From assembly GCF_008831285.2 (NCBI RefSeq), contig NC_045149.1, positions 16,146,578 to 16,210,577 of the forward strand: a stretch of 64,000 nt of DNA, read 5' to 3'. This stretch comes from Nymphaea colorata (taxonomy: Eukaryota > Streptophyta > Magnoliopsida > Nymphaeales > Nymphaeaceae). Positions 34,975-61,200 of the stretch are shown piece by piece; positions within the stretch are counted from its first letter, which is position 1; every line of letters starts with the position of its first letter. Under the pieces are notes generated by a model. That model was not told where the DNA came from. It saw only the letters and a list, made by a program, of their open reading frames with translations, and did not search any database. The position numbers were made by a program, and so were the translations under genes.

Positions 34975-37900
34975 TCACTCTTCGATTGGAGGGTCTACCC
35001 AGCGCCCATGGTCCTTTATCAGCTGGATCAAAGCGTCGGTTGCACGGTCCATGTCTATGCCCCGCTTTACGACGGTCTGACATGCCAAGAAGGACAAAAA
35101 AAAAAATCATTCGTTTTGGCCAAATATTATGCCAATTTGGAATAATTTTCTTGTGTATTTAATCATTCTCTTTTAACTGTCGGTTTCTGCATTCTTGGGT
35201 GTACAGCAGTTGAAAAATTGAACCGTTAATGTTTAAGCAAGAAATTGTACGATGTGACTGTTACCTTCCCAACATAGAGGTCGATCTTTCCTGGGGCACC
35301 TCCAACGTACCCAAAGTCTGCATCTGCCATTTCTCCTGGTCCATTCACAATACAGCCCATGATAGCAATCTGCAAAAATTAATTTTTCGTTTTTTTCAAA
35401 AAAGAAACGTATCATGTTTTTATCTAAAAGTAAAAGAGAAGGAACTAGAGCAAGAAGGTAACATCTAGCTGTCAAACAAATTATGAGCCATACAGAAACA
35501 CCAGGCAAGTGTGATGTCTTCTCCCTTATCTGCGCACTGACTTCCTGAAGGTCAAATAATGTACGTCCACATGAAGGGCATGATACATACTCCTGCAAAG
35601 GGAGAAAGACTCTTAGTACCTCCTCATGTTGCACATGGTAAATATGCAGCTAAGGCAGATGATAGGAGCAATATCATGTGGATTTGACTGTAGATAGGGT
35701 ATTCAGCAACTTGTGTGGAACTTGCAACGTGATCTATGCACAAAAGGGCATGACAAGTCAAGGTTGAAGTTTTAGAGATAAATAGGAATAAAAATGTGGG
35801 CTTGCATCCACATTCCACATTAGTTTCCATAATCGGCAAAGCTGGGGTTGGGCAGACCCCTATACCTTATTATGCCAAGAAAAGCACACCAGCTATGGAA
35901 CAGTTGACCATCTCAGCTTGAAGTCCAAGTCCAACCCCTCAGAGAAATGATCAGCAATCTAACTTCATTATCCAGGACATAAGCAGGCAGAATTGTCATA
36001 AAAACAAAGTTTCCTCCACAAACTAAGTATCTTTTTGTTGCTTATTGTGTTATATCTCTTGTTAATACATGTCATATTCCAGAAAACTTTCTGAACATGT
36101 GGAACCTGCCAACTTAGAAGCTACATGTTTTCCATCTCCAATTCTGCATGCCCCTTGATGTCAAACACGTAGGCATCCCTTCCCTGCCCAACAGGAAGCT
36201 CCACCCATTGCTTTGGCCTTGTAAGGTAAAGGCACTGCCTTCATCATAGAGGCTTTAAGCCAGTGGGGCTGAGGTGTATCAGGACTTGTGGGCATATATT
36301 TTGTTTCACTTAAGTTGCAACATGGAAAATGTGATCATGAAAGAAATAGTTCAAAATATTCAGTGTGGACTTGATTTTCATCTCAACAAATTAACAAACG
36401 ATAGATCACCGTTTTTGTGTTTCGCATCCTGCATCCTTGCAGCAAGTTGAATGAAGTGTTCCTCAGAAAATCAAAATCCTGATCTGGAGCTTCAAATAAT
36501 AACCCATCACCTAATCCATCCACTAGAAGGGCACCTGCAGCACTTCCAGCGCCAATGACTAAATCATCTCTGCAGTTAACAAGGTGTCCAATGATGAGAA
36601 AATTTTTGAACACCTAGATAAAATAAATACCATCAGATCCAGAAGTCACAAACCTGTGAACACCTGCAGGGAACTCTAGATGGTGAATTACAGGGAAGTT
36701 GAGATCGTTATCTGCTAAATACTCAAACAACCTGCAATTTAGGCAGCACAGATTAGAAAACTAACAGAAAATCCACTCAAGAAGTTAATTTGAGAACTAA
36801 GTTAGATATTAGATCATTGGGACCCATTAACCTCATGGATCTCCTTTCCAGCCTATCCAAGCGTCCTAGGCAAATGAGCAAAATACCCTTGCCTTGTATG
36901 CATTTTTATTCATCAATAGATTGCAAATATTTTTCTCCTCCTATGGCCTTTGAGCAGGGAAGCTCTCTTTCACATGTTTACATTGCAAATGTGTGTTAAA
37001 CGGAACACTGAGATATCAAGCATTGCACGTTACTTGGCCACTAGAATGGAAAATAATGTAACCAATGGACTAGATAGCAAGGATGCAACTCAGGTTTCTA
37101 CCTCCTAGCAGCTTGTACGCGTCCAATTTTTTCTTCTGCATATGGTATGCTGTGCAGCAACATTGTAACGTCGTATTCCTTTAAAATGCTGAGCTCCTCA
37201 TATTGTTCATCCCCCCGAACACATACAGCTAAACGTGTTCCTAAATGTCACAGCAGAGGAGAATTAAACAGGAGATAATAATGTGGGCATAATTTGCAAG
37301 ATGAAGTAGGAAGCAAACCTTTTTGCAAAAGCTTGTGAGCTCCAGTGGCCAATTCAACTAAATTCACTAGAACTATGGCGTGTGACAACGGTTTTGTTAG
37401 CTGCTCTGACAAAGGAGTCAAGATGCCCATACTCACATCTATCAGTCTTTTAAGGGCCAATCTCTGCTAAGTAATTAAATGTATTAGAGGACAACCTGGA
37501 ACAAAATCTCCAAGATTTCTTAAAAGCAGACAATAGTATCCCCATATTAGAGCAAATCAATACTGACTAGCACTTTCACAGGGATCTATCAGTTTTACTT
37601 GCTTGTTAGACATGCAAACTTGTGCAATGAAGAGCCACATAAAATGATTATACACACAACTACAATCACATTATCCAACAGCCAGAAACCTAGTTAAGGA
37701 CTTTTTGTTTGTACAAATAAAGATGATATTAGAAGTTAAAGTAGGTACAGCATCGATGTCTTCCAATGGAGGAAGCTCTCTCAACAGGATAGAATCAACC
37801 GTTGCTAGATCCTGTTGCATGCAAACATGTTAGTGCCTCATCCAAAAAGAGATATAAAAATATGGAACAAGTAACATAAGGGGATAACCTTAAAGGGCAT

Positions 37901-40900
37901 GCCAACAACAAGTTTTGCTGCAAGTGACTTGTAAAGAAGCTCAGGCATCTGCTAAGAAAGACAATAGACAAAGGTTGAAGCAGACTAGAAAAATGAAGCA
38001 AAAGGAAACAATATTAACCCAGAGCAAACTAGGATCACACACACATATAGTTGACACTATAACTCTTACATATTACTGTTGTCACAAGCCACATCCTTAC
38101 ATCATAACTTTGTGTACATTATGTACAAATCGTTCCACAAATTCAACAAAATCAAAAAGAAATAATATGCCTTCCAATTTCAGACACCAAAACAGAAAAA
38201 AAGGGATAGAATGACAGGGAAATGCAAACCCAAGGCCTACCTTCAGCTGATTCAGAGATACAGACATAAGAACAGAACCATCACGATGAAGAACACCTCG
38301 GTAATCCACCTCTTCACCCTGCATTAAAGGATACAATAGTAGTTACAAGGTTGTAGGAAATATCATGCATAAAAGTAGGCATAAAAAATGAAAAACAACA
38401 TGTTATTTCCAATGAGCTTCCTTGCTAGATCCAACATGGTGAAAACTAAAAAGAAATAACTATGTATAAGAGCACTGACCTCCTTTTGCACAGGCAGCTG
38501 ACCATTTCTCCTCTGGAAATCAAAATAATGGCGACGTTTCTCCTCAAATGGTGCCTGTTTCAACAGGAAAAAAATTGTGAGGAATGGGAAGGTGGCACAA
38601 CATGTCAGTTTTTATATATGAGAAACTTTAGAGCAATGATATTATCAAGAAGACATACCACTCCTTTCTGCAGCTTGGCTGCAGTCATGCCAAGGTTAGC
38701 CAGCCTTCTACAAGGGTCAATCTCCTCTTCAGGAGGTTCTGTAAGTGAAACTCGAATAGTATCCCCAAGACCATCCTGTATAGAAAAAGGGCATCTAGAT
38801 AAAGGACAAACACTAAGCTCATATTGGTGAAGATTGCACGCAAAGGAAATGTATTATTATGGTAATAATGTAGGAATTATATCACGATAAGTCATAACCT
38901 CACAGGCATAACATTTCACCAGTACATATTAGTAGCAGTAACTAAATCAAGTTGGAAAAAATTAATGAAGAAAATTGTCTGCCCTGGCCATGGAACTTGC
39001 AGTGGTTCCTTAGGCCACTCCATTAAACAAGAAGTTTGAAGAAATGCTAGTTGTCTGGATCTCTTTTATTAAACTTATATGTATTTTGGCAGGAAATCTG
39101 AGGAATAATCCTTTCATGCTTAGTCCAGCAATATTAATGAATCTATTTGTTATAGGCTTATAGGTTAATAGCATGATCTTAAATAAATTGGATAAGGACA
39201 TAGAGGTAAAATTAAAACCTGTAGAAGTGTTCCTATGCCAATTGCAGATTTCATACGGCCATCTTCACCTTCACCAGCTTCAGTAACTCCCAAATGTAAA
39301 GGGTAGTCCCACCCATGAACATACATTTCAGCTACCAAAAGACGGTATGCCTCAACCATGATTACAGGGTTGCTTGCTTTCATGGAGAAGACAAAATTGT
39401 GGAAATCCAGCTTTCGACATATCCGTGCAAATTCAAATGCTGATTCAACCTGGTTAATGCACGTGCAATCTTGATGACGTAAACAGATGCAATAAGATTA
39501 AATGCTAAACACGCAAACGTTCACACACCATTCCCCTGGGAGAATCACCATAGTAGCTCATAATACGATCAGAAAGACTCCCGTGATTAGTTCCTATGCG
39601 CATAGCTCGTCCATAATTCTTGCACTTCTCAACCAAAGGAGAGAAAACCTGAAACATATTAGCAATGGTCAGAGACAAGTGACATAGAAGAGAATGCAAC
39701 ATTTATTAAATTGCATTCCTTTACAAGCCTTCTGGCCTATAAAACTTTCTCCTACAGATGAAATAAGAAAAGAAAAAGCAATGGGAGATTTACATAATGA
39801 GGTTTATGCACAGATATGGACAATCAAAAATGAAGTATATACGCAATCAAGCATGTATATGCACACCATTGGATGGTGATAATATCCTGTATTATTTCAG
39901 CTCAAAGTAAAGAAGCAAGAGGGAAACTATGTTGAACCTCTTCTATATGCTCAAGCTCCTTTTGATATTCTTCTTCCGTGTACTCAATTTGCTCAAACTG
40001 GGCCCTCCTGTCAGCTGCAAGCAATTTCCTTAGTCAATTCAGGAAGAAGACGTAGGCAGAAGCTACTCAATGGGATCATATGTTCCAAAGTATTTGCAGG
40101 TCCAGCAAAGATACCAAAATTTCCAGGATTTACTCGGATCTTGTCAAAACATTCAGCGACCCTCAGTGCAACAGAAGGAGCAAAGTGAATGTCTGCCACC
40201 AGAGGAATGTTATAGCTGAAAATAAAACGCAACCATCACATAGGCATCTGGAAATGTTTTGAGCAACCATCAGATAAAGTATCAAGAGTGCAATTGGATT
40301 CGGTTCCAACATCTCGAACATAAAGTTGGATAGATGGTAACCTACTTTTTCTGGATCAACGTGTTCTTAATTTCAAAACAGGCATCAGCTTCTCTCTTCC
40401 CTTGAACCGTTATGCGGACAATATCTGCTCCTTTATCAGCTATTCTCATCACCTGGCAGCGGAAGGGACCAAAATAATCAGTATATGTGAAGATAGTAAG
40501 CACACGTGCGCTATATTGAAAAGCCCCTTCAAATGGAGGAACATCATTTCAAATTCCATGAAAATCGATGCACTTGAACTCCAGAGAAACCAACCGTAAC
40601 ATTGAAGAAACACAATTATAAAGTCGTGTATATATATAAGATCAAAGGGAAGAAGAGCCAACCTGTTCAACAGTGGCAGCGACATCCTTGGTGTCAGTAG
40701 TAGTCATGGTCTGAATTCTTATCGGATGCTCACTTCCGAGAGCAACATCACCCACCATCACCGTCCGGGTTTTCCTTCTGACAGTTCTGTGGATGGATTC
40801 ACAGTACTTTTGCCTAGGAACTTACATCAGAAAGCATGTCCTCAATGAATCAGAAATGCAGATAACACAGAGAGAGAGAAGCCTAAGAACGTCCTCAGGC

Positions 40901-41533
40901 TTGCGTTTCAAGAGGCATGAAATGATGAGTCCGACGAAGGGATTTATTTTAACAAACTTTAGGAAAGACTATTTGTTGGATGGTCTCTGAGAAGACTCGT
41001 CTCCAACTCGGGGCAGGTTGAGAACCCACCAAAGCAGCAAGGGTTGCAGCACGGATCGGCCAGTTAAAGTATGGGTTGCCCCGTTATTTAAAAAAGCAAA
41101 ACAGAAAACAAAAAAATAGAAGTTTCTCCAACTGTTAAATTCTCGGTCGGCGAGATCCTCTCTGAGTTTGTTTTCGAGGAGGAAACCTATAATTTGTTCT
41201 AAGAAAAGCCAACATGATGGACAGAATCATGGTCTCCTCATCTCCCGTTTTATAGGGTTGAAAAGAGCAGGAGAGAAACAGATTCCATTGGTAGTAATTA
41301 CCTAGCAGAGGGCTTCCATCCGAAGCAGGCTCCAACTCCACCATTTCAGAGCTCGAGTTCTTGACAACCAACGACTTCAGAGCGCGCTGCGACCTGCTCG
41401 ACTTTTGAAGAGCAGAGCTACTGGCCTTCCTCAACCTCGCGAAGTCGACACCTTCTGATGGGCTGCGGAAGCAATCGGACCGTCCCCTAAGCCCGGAGAA
41501 TGAAGTGTGGAGGATGCTGCTTCCTGAAGCCAT
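34975..41533 (-). CDS. HDS: 4-hydroxy-3-methylbut-2-enyl diphosphate synthase, plastid (HDS/IspG)
   Basis: Penultimate enzyme of the plastid MEP isoprenoid pathway; it reduces MEcPP to HMBPP using a [4Fe-4S] cluster. I could join 19 exons in one continuous frame of 748 residues (Arabidopsis protein: 741). Exons: 41533-41302, 40820-40663, 40452-40346, 40215-40115, 40014-39938, 39648-39529, 39449-39219, 38775-38659, 38554-38480, 38318-38241, 37948-37889, 37811-37749, 37463-37319, 37240-37102, 36731-36654, 36569-36410, 35592-35494, 35369-35265, 35076-34975. All introns are GT-AG. The first 75 residues or so are Ser/Arg-rich, as in plastid transit peptides. The TIM-barrel N-domain, the plant-specific insert and the C-terminal cluster domain are all present. 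Cluster ligands are Cys652 and Cys655 (SCPSCG), Cys686 ([10 protein letters not shown]) and Glu693. An in-frame ATG at 41557 would add 8 residues; 41533 (MASGSS) is the conserved-looking start. Intact and presumably functional. Confidence 0.97.
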
Positions 41534-41866
41534 GACCCGTTGCGGAGCCTGCAGCAACGTTCCAACGCGCTGTCAGAGAGACAGAGAGAGAGGGGGGGAG
41601 GGAGGAAGGTGATCAACTCGATCATGCATGCAAGGAGGGAAGAGAGGTCGCGGAGGCCTGACCTGAGGTTCTTCTTCTTCAACCCGCTATAAGTTAGGCG
41701 CAACCAAACACAAGGAAAGACAACAGCAGCAGAGGCCGGAGCAGCGCCGGTCAGGAAAGCAGGAAGAGGGAGAAACGCAATCAGAGTGCAGGAACAAAAG
41801 CGAAGAGGGGAAGGGGGGAGGATGAGGGAGGGGGAAGCAGAAAGTGGGATGGAATTGTTGGTACAG

Positions 41867-41875
41867 TTTATAAAG
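41867..41875 (-). promoter_or_regulatory. Possible TATA box of HDS
   Basis: Minus-strand CTTTATAAA lies about 335 bases upstream of the HDS start codon. It would give a leader of about 300 bases that includes a purine-rich run (41577-41606) on the plus strand. Candidate only. Confidence 0.35.
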
Positions 41876-44800
41876 AATGAGAGTTGGGTGGAAAAATGAA
41901 AATTTGTGGCCTCATTTGGAAGGCATCTTTGAGATACTGTTGGTACGCAGCGGGGAAGCTACGGCACGGGCTTTGGCCTTGCCGTGCTCTCCTCCGCTAA
42001 ATTGAGGGCCAGTTTTTTCTCACCGGCACCGGATACCCCACAGCCCCATCAGTAAAAAGGTTTAACAATAACACTCTCGTCCTCGTCGGAGAGGGAAGGC
42101 TGCGGGTGAAAAATGAGAGCCGCCACGTGGGCCTTCTCTTATCCTGCCCAATAAAATAAAATTTCGAATCGACGGAACGGGGACCGTGTTATACGGAGAA
42201 ATCAGAAAGGTGGTAGCTTCATTTCTTACCCGTCCCCTGCTTTGAGAGAGAGAGAGAGAGACTCAATGACTGACTGCAGACTGAGGAGGGGCTGCGGCCG
42301 CCCTCCCCCATTTCCTAGTTTCTTTTCAGTGATTTCGTCGTATCATGGGCTCCTTTGAAGTTTCAACGAAGCTCGCTCGAGAGTCGGTAGTTGGGAGTTT
42401 GAACATTGAACGATGACTGTGAAAAAGGAAAAACCGGCCTTTCCATTCTTGTACTTGTAGCCCCATTAGTTTCCGTCAACTATGAAGACCAATTTTTTCC
42501 TTGAAGATTCACGTCCCTCCCACTTTTTCCGATCGTTTCTTGATCTCATTTTTTTCTGCACAACAATCTGCTAACATTAAGATTTTCAAGGGCAAGGACG
42601 CCCGCCCTTCGATGTCTTCTTTTCTCTATCTTCCGATAAATGTGTACATTTGCATGCTCGACTTTATGATGAAATGAATTAGGATTTTGTTGCATATTTA
42701 TACTCAAAGCGTAATGTTGTATTCAACGTCAGCTATATGAACTGCTTTTATATTATTAAAAGCTTCTTATAATTTTTCTATCTTTTAATTGTCTACATTC
42801 ATTAGTAAAAAACCATCATTAGCATTAGTAACAATTTACGACACAGCGTTAATTCACGGTGACATTAGCAATTATTACAATTATTTTAGCGACTAATACT
42901 TAAACATTTTAAGCCACAATAAACTAAACTATTGAGCTTCACCATGTCCCTTGTGAGAAGCCGAATTCTATCGTGAGGAAGAGGATGCTAAGATGAGAGA
43001 GGGAGAGATTAAAGAGAGAGAGAAAGAGTTGAGAAGAAGATTTTAAGACAATGGCGGTTTGATGTATTTACTTCTGACAAAGAAGCCTATCAATGAAAAA
43101 AGAAAATCCCAACTTAACGACATGCTAGAACTAGAAGTGCAGGCAGGCGACCCAGGTTATCGGAGCCACGAACAAAGCAAAGGTGCTTGTAGAGGCAAAG
43201 GCTTTTACTTATCCTCTCACCGTGACCACATGATGACCACCATCACAAACCTGGCTAGATTGCCGTTTTCCCTTCGGCAGGCAAGAGGCATGATTTTGTT
43301 TCTTATATTTCTGTTCGGTGGGTTTACTTTGAGATCTTTTATCTATCTTCAGGTTATTCTCATATTTTGGAGCAGGATCCAGTTTTAATTTAATGATAAT
43401 AAAAAGGTAGGGAGACTAACCCCAGCAGGTGTCGTACGGGATCAATGTTTCCTCAAGATTTGAGTTGTTTCGAATGCACACAACCATACAAATATAGTTA
43501 GGACGTCCAAATGTATAAGACTCACCAAAAACATGGCAAACCAATTCGCAAATTGGATTTTAGACTTCTGTTTTCAGGTCATAAAATATGTTTTACACAT
43601 CGTTTACCAAATGTTCTTTAAAAATTAAACGTCCGTCATTTTATGATTGTTAAAGGTTTTTAAAAGAAAGGCATTTAGGTTGTCCCAAGTTTTAACATTT
43701 TTCTAATTTTTTTAGAGGTAATTTGGCCATCAAAAATGTACCTCAAGTAAACGAAATATCCAATAGTGTTGAGTGTTTCAGTAAAAAGCTTTATAGAAAC
43801 GCTGAACAATTTAACCCAACAATTTCTCTCTTTATTAATGCGACATTTTAAGATTTAACTTTTTCTCTCTCTACGTTAAACCCCTCTCCACACGACAGTT
43901 TGACATAAAAAGCTGGGTACAGTTAATTGTATTAATTATTTCATGTTTAAAAAATATTTGAAAAAATCTGGGTACAGTTAATTGTATTAATTATTTTATG
44001 TTTAAAAAATATTTAATATATATATTTGGAACAATTGTTAGTGTTGAATATTTAAATTTCTGGTAGGACTATATGAGTCAAGTTCAGGTTATTCATATTT
44101 AAAAAAATGTAGCTGATTTAATTTCACCTAATTATACTTATAAAAAAATTAAAAATATGCAGTTTATATTATTCTTCTCGTGTATTTAGATCAAAAAGGG
44201 TATGCACATATGCACAAACATAGACTTATGACAATCGTAACCGGATAACTTTTATGTCCTATCTCCTTCTGTTAAATTACATTGAATGTACAGTACTAAA
44301 GAAGAGGAATAGGCTAAAATGTCAGGGTTGCTAGAATTTTGTGAAATTAGGATCTAGTGCTTATAAAACACTGGATCAGGAATTTTAGCTTTTTGCTTCT
44401 CTCTTACCGTATATGAAGTGCAGTGTATCAGAAGATGGTAAGAGAGAGACAAAAGAATTACAGGATTGTAGAAGTGAGTGGGTGTGTATGTGTGTGCGTG
44501 TGTATGTATGGAAGCTGAAATACTTCAGCATCCAAACAGCTAGAGAAATCCACGTGTTACACACATGCATACACATACACACACAGAGAAATATATAAAT
44601 ATATATAAAGCTCTATGTCACGACATTTGGTAAATGGAGAATGTTAAGTCGAAGACCTTAGATCTTAACCCTGTCACTGTTTTGTTTTCCTTGTCATTGT
44701 CCTGGGTAGGTTTCCCTTGATTTAAAAGTAAATATTAAGATATTCTGGCATAAAAATACTAAAAAAATAAAGGCAACTCTTCGAAAATTTACCGACCTTC

Positions 44801-45962
44801 GTTGGTCATCAGAGACGCATCAAGCTATATTAGTATTGTTGAATGCACGTTAAAGATTAGCAGAAAGGTAACGAGAGTTGTCTCCAGTCAAATGGTAGTT
44901 GAATAGACAATTTAAAAGTACTTTTTGCCTTTCGAGATACGAGGAGGCAAAGTTTTCTTGCCCGAAAACTGTACAAGTTTTCACGACGCGAGAGAGAGAG
45001 AGAGGGAGAGGGAGAGAGAGAGAGAGAGAGAGAGAAGATGGAAAGAAAAATAATAAAAGCACAACAGTTCACAATACCAACGTTGTCAACAACCAACAAA
45101 TATCAGGCTATACCAGCTGATACATGGGTCAGTTTCCGTTTTTGTTGAAAGATGTAATTACAATTTCAACTAGTGCAAAAGCTATAAAATTGACTTTTCA
45201 AATATCATAAAACTGTACAGTTCGGCCGCAGCCGCGACCGATGCTTATCAGCCAATACCAGCCTCTATAATTCCATAATAACAGCATGGGTCCGAGAAAG
45301 ATGGACATGTAATTTGAAACCAACCTCATCATTTTGACTCATTAATGACGAAGTTATATTTCTTTAAACTAAAGAAAATACTTTTTCAATAAATTGTGCA
45401 AAAAGTTGTGTACTTTAATCAATATTGAGAAGATACATGTGTCTTGATTCTCACCAAACTTTTCAGAAAGAGGAAAAAGGATATTGAAAGTGAGAAAGAT
45501 CGCTACCAAACGATCAGTCACCAAAATCACGGAAAACGAAGAGAAAGCAGAAAGCAGCCTCAAAGGCCATAGGGCAGGGAGAGGAGGCTCAGGAAAAGGG
45601 CACGGGTCTCTCTCTCCATCTTTTGAATAGGTTGACCTCCACCAGTTTTCTCACTTTTTGGCTACCAACCTTCGGACGGATTTGCTATTCTGGAGGAAAA
45701 AAGATAAACATAGCACATGCACGTCTAGCGAATACAGCCAAACTACACTTTCAGAGTCACCTGCTGCTTAAAATCTGTTCTGCTATAATTTAAGTAATTA
45801 TTTAATAAATTTGAAGATTATAACAAAAGCTTCTGCAATTTTTAATCTTGTGAAGCAATGACAAGCCAGCATTTGTTCACCACATCCAATGAAATTCCTT
45901 AAGCGCCTAATCTACAGCTACAAGTTTCCACATCTCAAAACTAGCGAAGTCATGAAACCATG
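41876..45962. other. Intergenic between HDS (5' end) and the tRNA methyltransferase (3' end)
   Basis: No supported gene. Contents: (GA)n at about 42244-42261, AT-rich sequence from 42600, a two-copy 55-bp tandem repeat at 43913, a TG/CA-rich stretch at 44480-44585, and (GA)n at about 44991-45034. A frame at 43059-43388 has no domain. Confidence 0.5.
43913..44022. repeat. Two-copy tandem repeat, 55-bp unit
   Basis: CTGGGTACAGTTAATTGTAT starts at 43913 and again at 43968. The two units differ at one base over the first 45 positions, so the duplication is recent. The unit is AT-rich and non-coding. Confidence 0.9.
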
Positions 45963-58136
<12,174 letters not shown>

Positions 58137-58210
58137 TGTCGGCTGGAAATCGCCTCTCAGTCGAACAGCCCCAGAAACCCTCGAACCTCTGGATGCGACA
58201 CCACCGTTTC

Positions 58211-58217
58211 CTATATA
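58211..58217 (-). promoter_or_regulatory. Candidate TATA box of the tRNA methyltransferase gene
   Basis: Minus-strand CTATATAG lies about 75 bases upstream of ATG 58136, a distance that gives a leader of roughly 45 bases. Candidate by position and sequence. Confidence 0.45.
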
Positions 58218-61200
58218 GACGGTCAGTGGCTGCCGGCCTTTCCCTTCCCCCCGCGCAGGACTTGCAGCACTAGCAGCCGCAGGTTTACAAACTCCTCGGG
58301 AGGCGATAACTGAAGCGCGCCTAGCAGTTACGCAGGTTACCCTTTGTTACTAAAGCCGCCGCACTGGAGACCCCCAGTTCTTTTCCAACCCACGAGCTAA
58401 CTTTATGCGCGGGAGCAGGCACTAGATCCCACGCCAGGAAACACTGAGACCTTTTCAAAATTAGATTACGTTCCCCCGCTTTGGATATAGCTACGAAATT
58501 TTTTTCCTAAGGTTGTTCCTGCTCATTCTTGACACAGAAAACTGCACTATAACTCCAATACCTGCTTTTACTTTTGTTTTATTTTTACTTTTAAATCAAT
58601 TTAAGACGTTTCAATGTACTTTAAAACTGATAAGGTTAAAAGAGACGGGAGGTCAATTCAGTATATCCTTTGGAGTATGTTATTTCTTGTAAATGGTGGT
58701 AACCGTGATATTGAGTTAAAAGGATATACTGTTATAGGCTTGTTTAGACTCAAAGTAAGGTAGAACCCTGGAGATATACGAATATGGCCGTGAGGGTCAA
58801 GGAGTTTTACGTCCAAAGTAGTCTCTCCTAAGTAAACATTAAAAAAGCAAATATATCCTCAATGTTGTTTCCTTGTGGAACAAGCAGTATCATCCTCAAG
58901 GATTGATAATGAAACAAATTAGAGTCAAGCAAGAAGACCTGCTTGATCTCAACTTGACATTTAAAAGCCAAGCTCGCCCGAGCTCAATAAAGCTGAATCT
59001 GTGCAAACAGAGTTCAGCGAAGGCTTTATTTCGAAGAAAAAAAATTCCTTCGAAGAGGACACAAAAGGTTTAGAAAATAAAACACACCTTATCACTTATA
59101 ATGATGCTTCCCACAGTAGATGTTTTTTTCTTCTTTTTTTTTTTTTTTGTGTTGAAAAGGTAAGACAAGCTATACATGTGAGCTTTTAACTAGGGATGTT
59201 GATAAATCCGATAGAGGTAAGATTTTCGACTAAGAAACATGATATCCAATTAAGATATTAGATTGGATATGGGTCTAAGAAATGGTAACTGATCATATTT
59301 GAATTCAACTTTAAGTAAATATCAGGTTAGATTCGGAATCGGATTTGATTGATTTTAAATAAATATCCTATATCCAATATTCATACATTTCAAAAATTTT
59401 ATATAAACACATTTTGAATTTGGTTGAAAAAATGGATTTGAATTCAGATGTGAACCTCTCAACATGACATTCAGACTGCGGATTCAGATCCAGATTTGGA
59501 TCTAGTAAGATTTCCTTCATTCGTTTTTGAATCCGAATATCTCAACATTTGAAGAAAGCAAATATGGTAAAAAGTACAATCGATTCAAATCCGATCTTTT
59601 GATAATACATTCAAGTTGTTGACACTAAAACTAAATGTGATCCAATTCGAACCCAAATCTTTGGTACTAATCAGATTTAAATGAATATCTGAAACTTGTC
59701 GTGCTTAATTAACAGGTCGAGCTCAAGCATATGTTATACGAGTCAAGCTACAGGCCAAGTTGTCATGACAAGGCCCAACAAGCAGCATGCGTCTCTTCCG
59801 AAAGAGGTACGGCCGCCCTTAGTTAATGAATCAATAAAAATGCTACTTATATCGCAAATTCAGAACATTTTGTTCCTCCATTATCCCTTTTTTCAATGAA
59901 AAGAAATATTTTTCATAACTTGACATCTTATTTCTTTTGATTAAACCCAAGTAATACCATCTGAAAGCTTAGAGGGTTTGATTGCAAACGCATTGATGGG
60001 AAAACACTGCTCTTACAAGTAGATCAATCATTGACACACAACGCTGTCATACATGTTATACACGAAGTTCCTCTACAACACATTTTGTGTATTCCTTCTC
60101 ATTCTGTCTCGTTCACTGAATAGCCGCACAATCTCCCGCACACAGACATATATACGTGCGCGTGTGCAGGTGGATTGCCTCGAAGCAGACTTATACCCCC
60201 CTCGAATTCTCAACTTCAAATAATTTTGACATTTGAGTTTGAGTTTAATTATGTCAACATTCTTATTCAACGCTCCATCAGTGAATATCCAGTCAGACTC
60301 AAGTTCTTCTGTGTGTGTGTATATATATATAAAAGAAAATTGAATGGTGACAGCATTTTAGAGTTATCCTGCGATCCAACATGATGGACTTAAGAGAAAA
60401 ATAAGAAAAAGGAGATTTAAGAGAAAAATAAGGAAAAAGAGACGAGGATCATTGTTTAATTATTAGTTTATATTTTTTTTTTTATTTTAACCATCCATCT
60501 GCTTTAGATGGACAACATTTGTTTTAGAAAGGAGTGACTTTAGGTAACTAAAGTTATGGATAACTCATATATATATATATATATATATATACATAGCCAC
60601 CTTTCTCTTCCAAACAGTCCAGCTCCATTGCAAGGCAAAAGGCCGTTTTTGAAACACGTAACAGGCACCCCTTACGCCCATTAAAACAGACTTTTGCAAG
60701 TCAGAAACAATGCTTCAAAAACAATGGGTGGGTTGGGGAGGAAAGAGGAAGGCAGGAACATGAGAAGAATCGAAAATAAATAGGAGATGCCAGAATTGGT
60801 TGTTGCATGTGCTTCTGTACAAGAGGGGAGTGGACGAGGAAGGGACGCACGTCTATAAACGGGATTCGGTGGGCGCTTGATTCACGGTTCGGAACTAACA
60901 CAGTAAAGAAGCCCTTACATCCAACATTGGAACATGCTGGACAGCAGCAGGACAGTTTCTTTCATAAACAATGGGGCATGAGCGAAGACCCTCTTCACTG
61001 CTCCAAAAGGCCGATGCCTTCCTCACAAGCGTCGATCCAATACGTGACGGGACGATGTAAAATGGTTGTTACTTGCGGGTCAAATCCGGCCGACTCCCTC
61101 CGCAACATGTAGTGCTAAATGCCCTGGCAGCCCTGCTCACATCTCAAGGTTTAAGGACATTTGGAGTACCGGAGTTGCTCTGCTCTGCTCTGCATAATCT

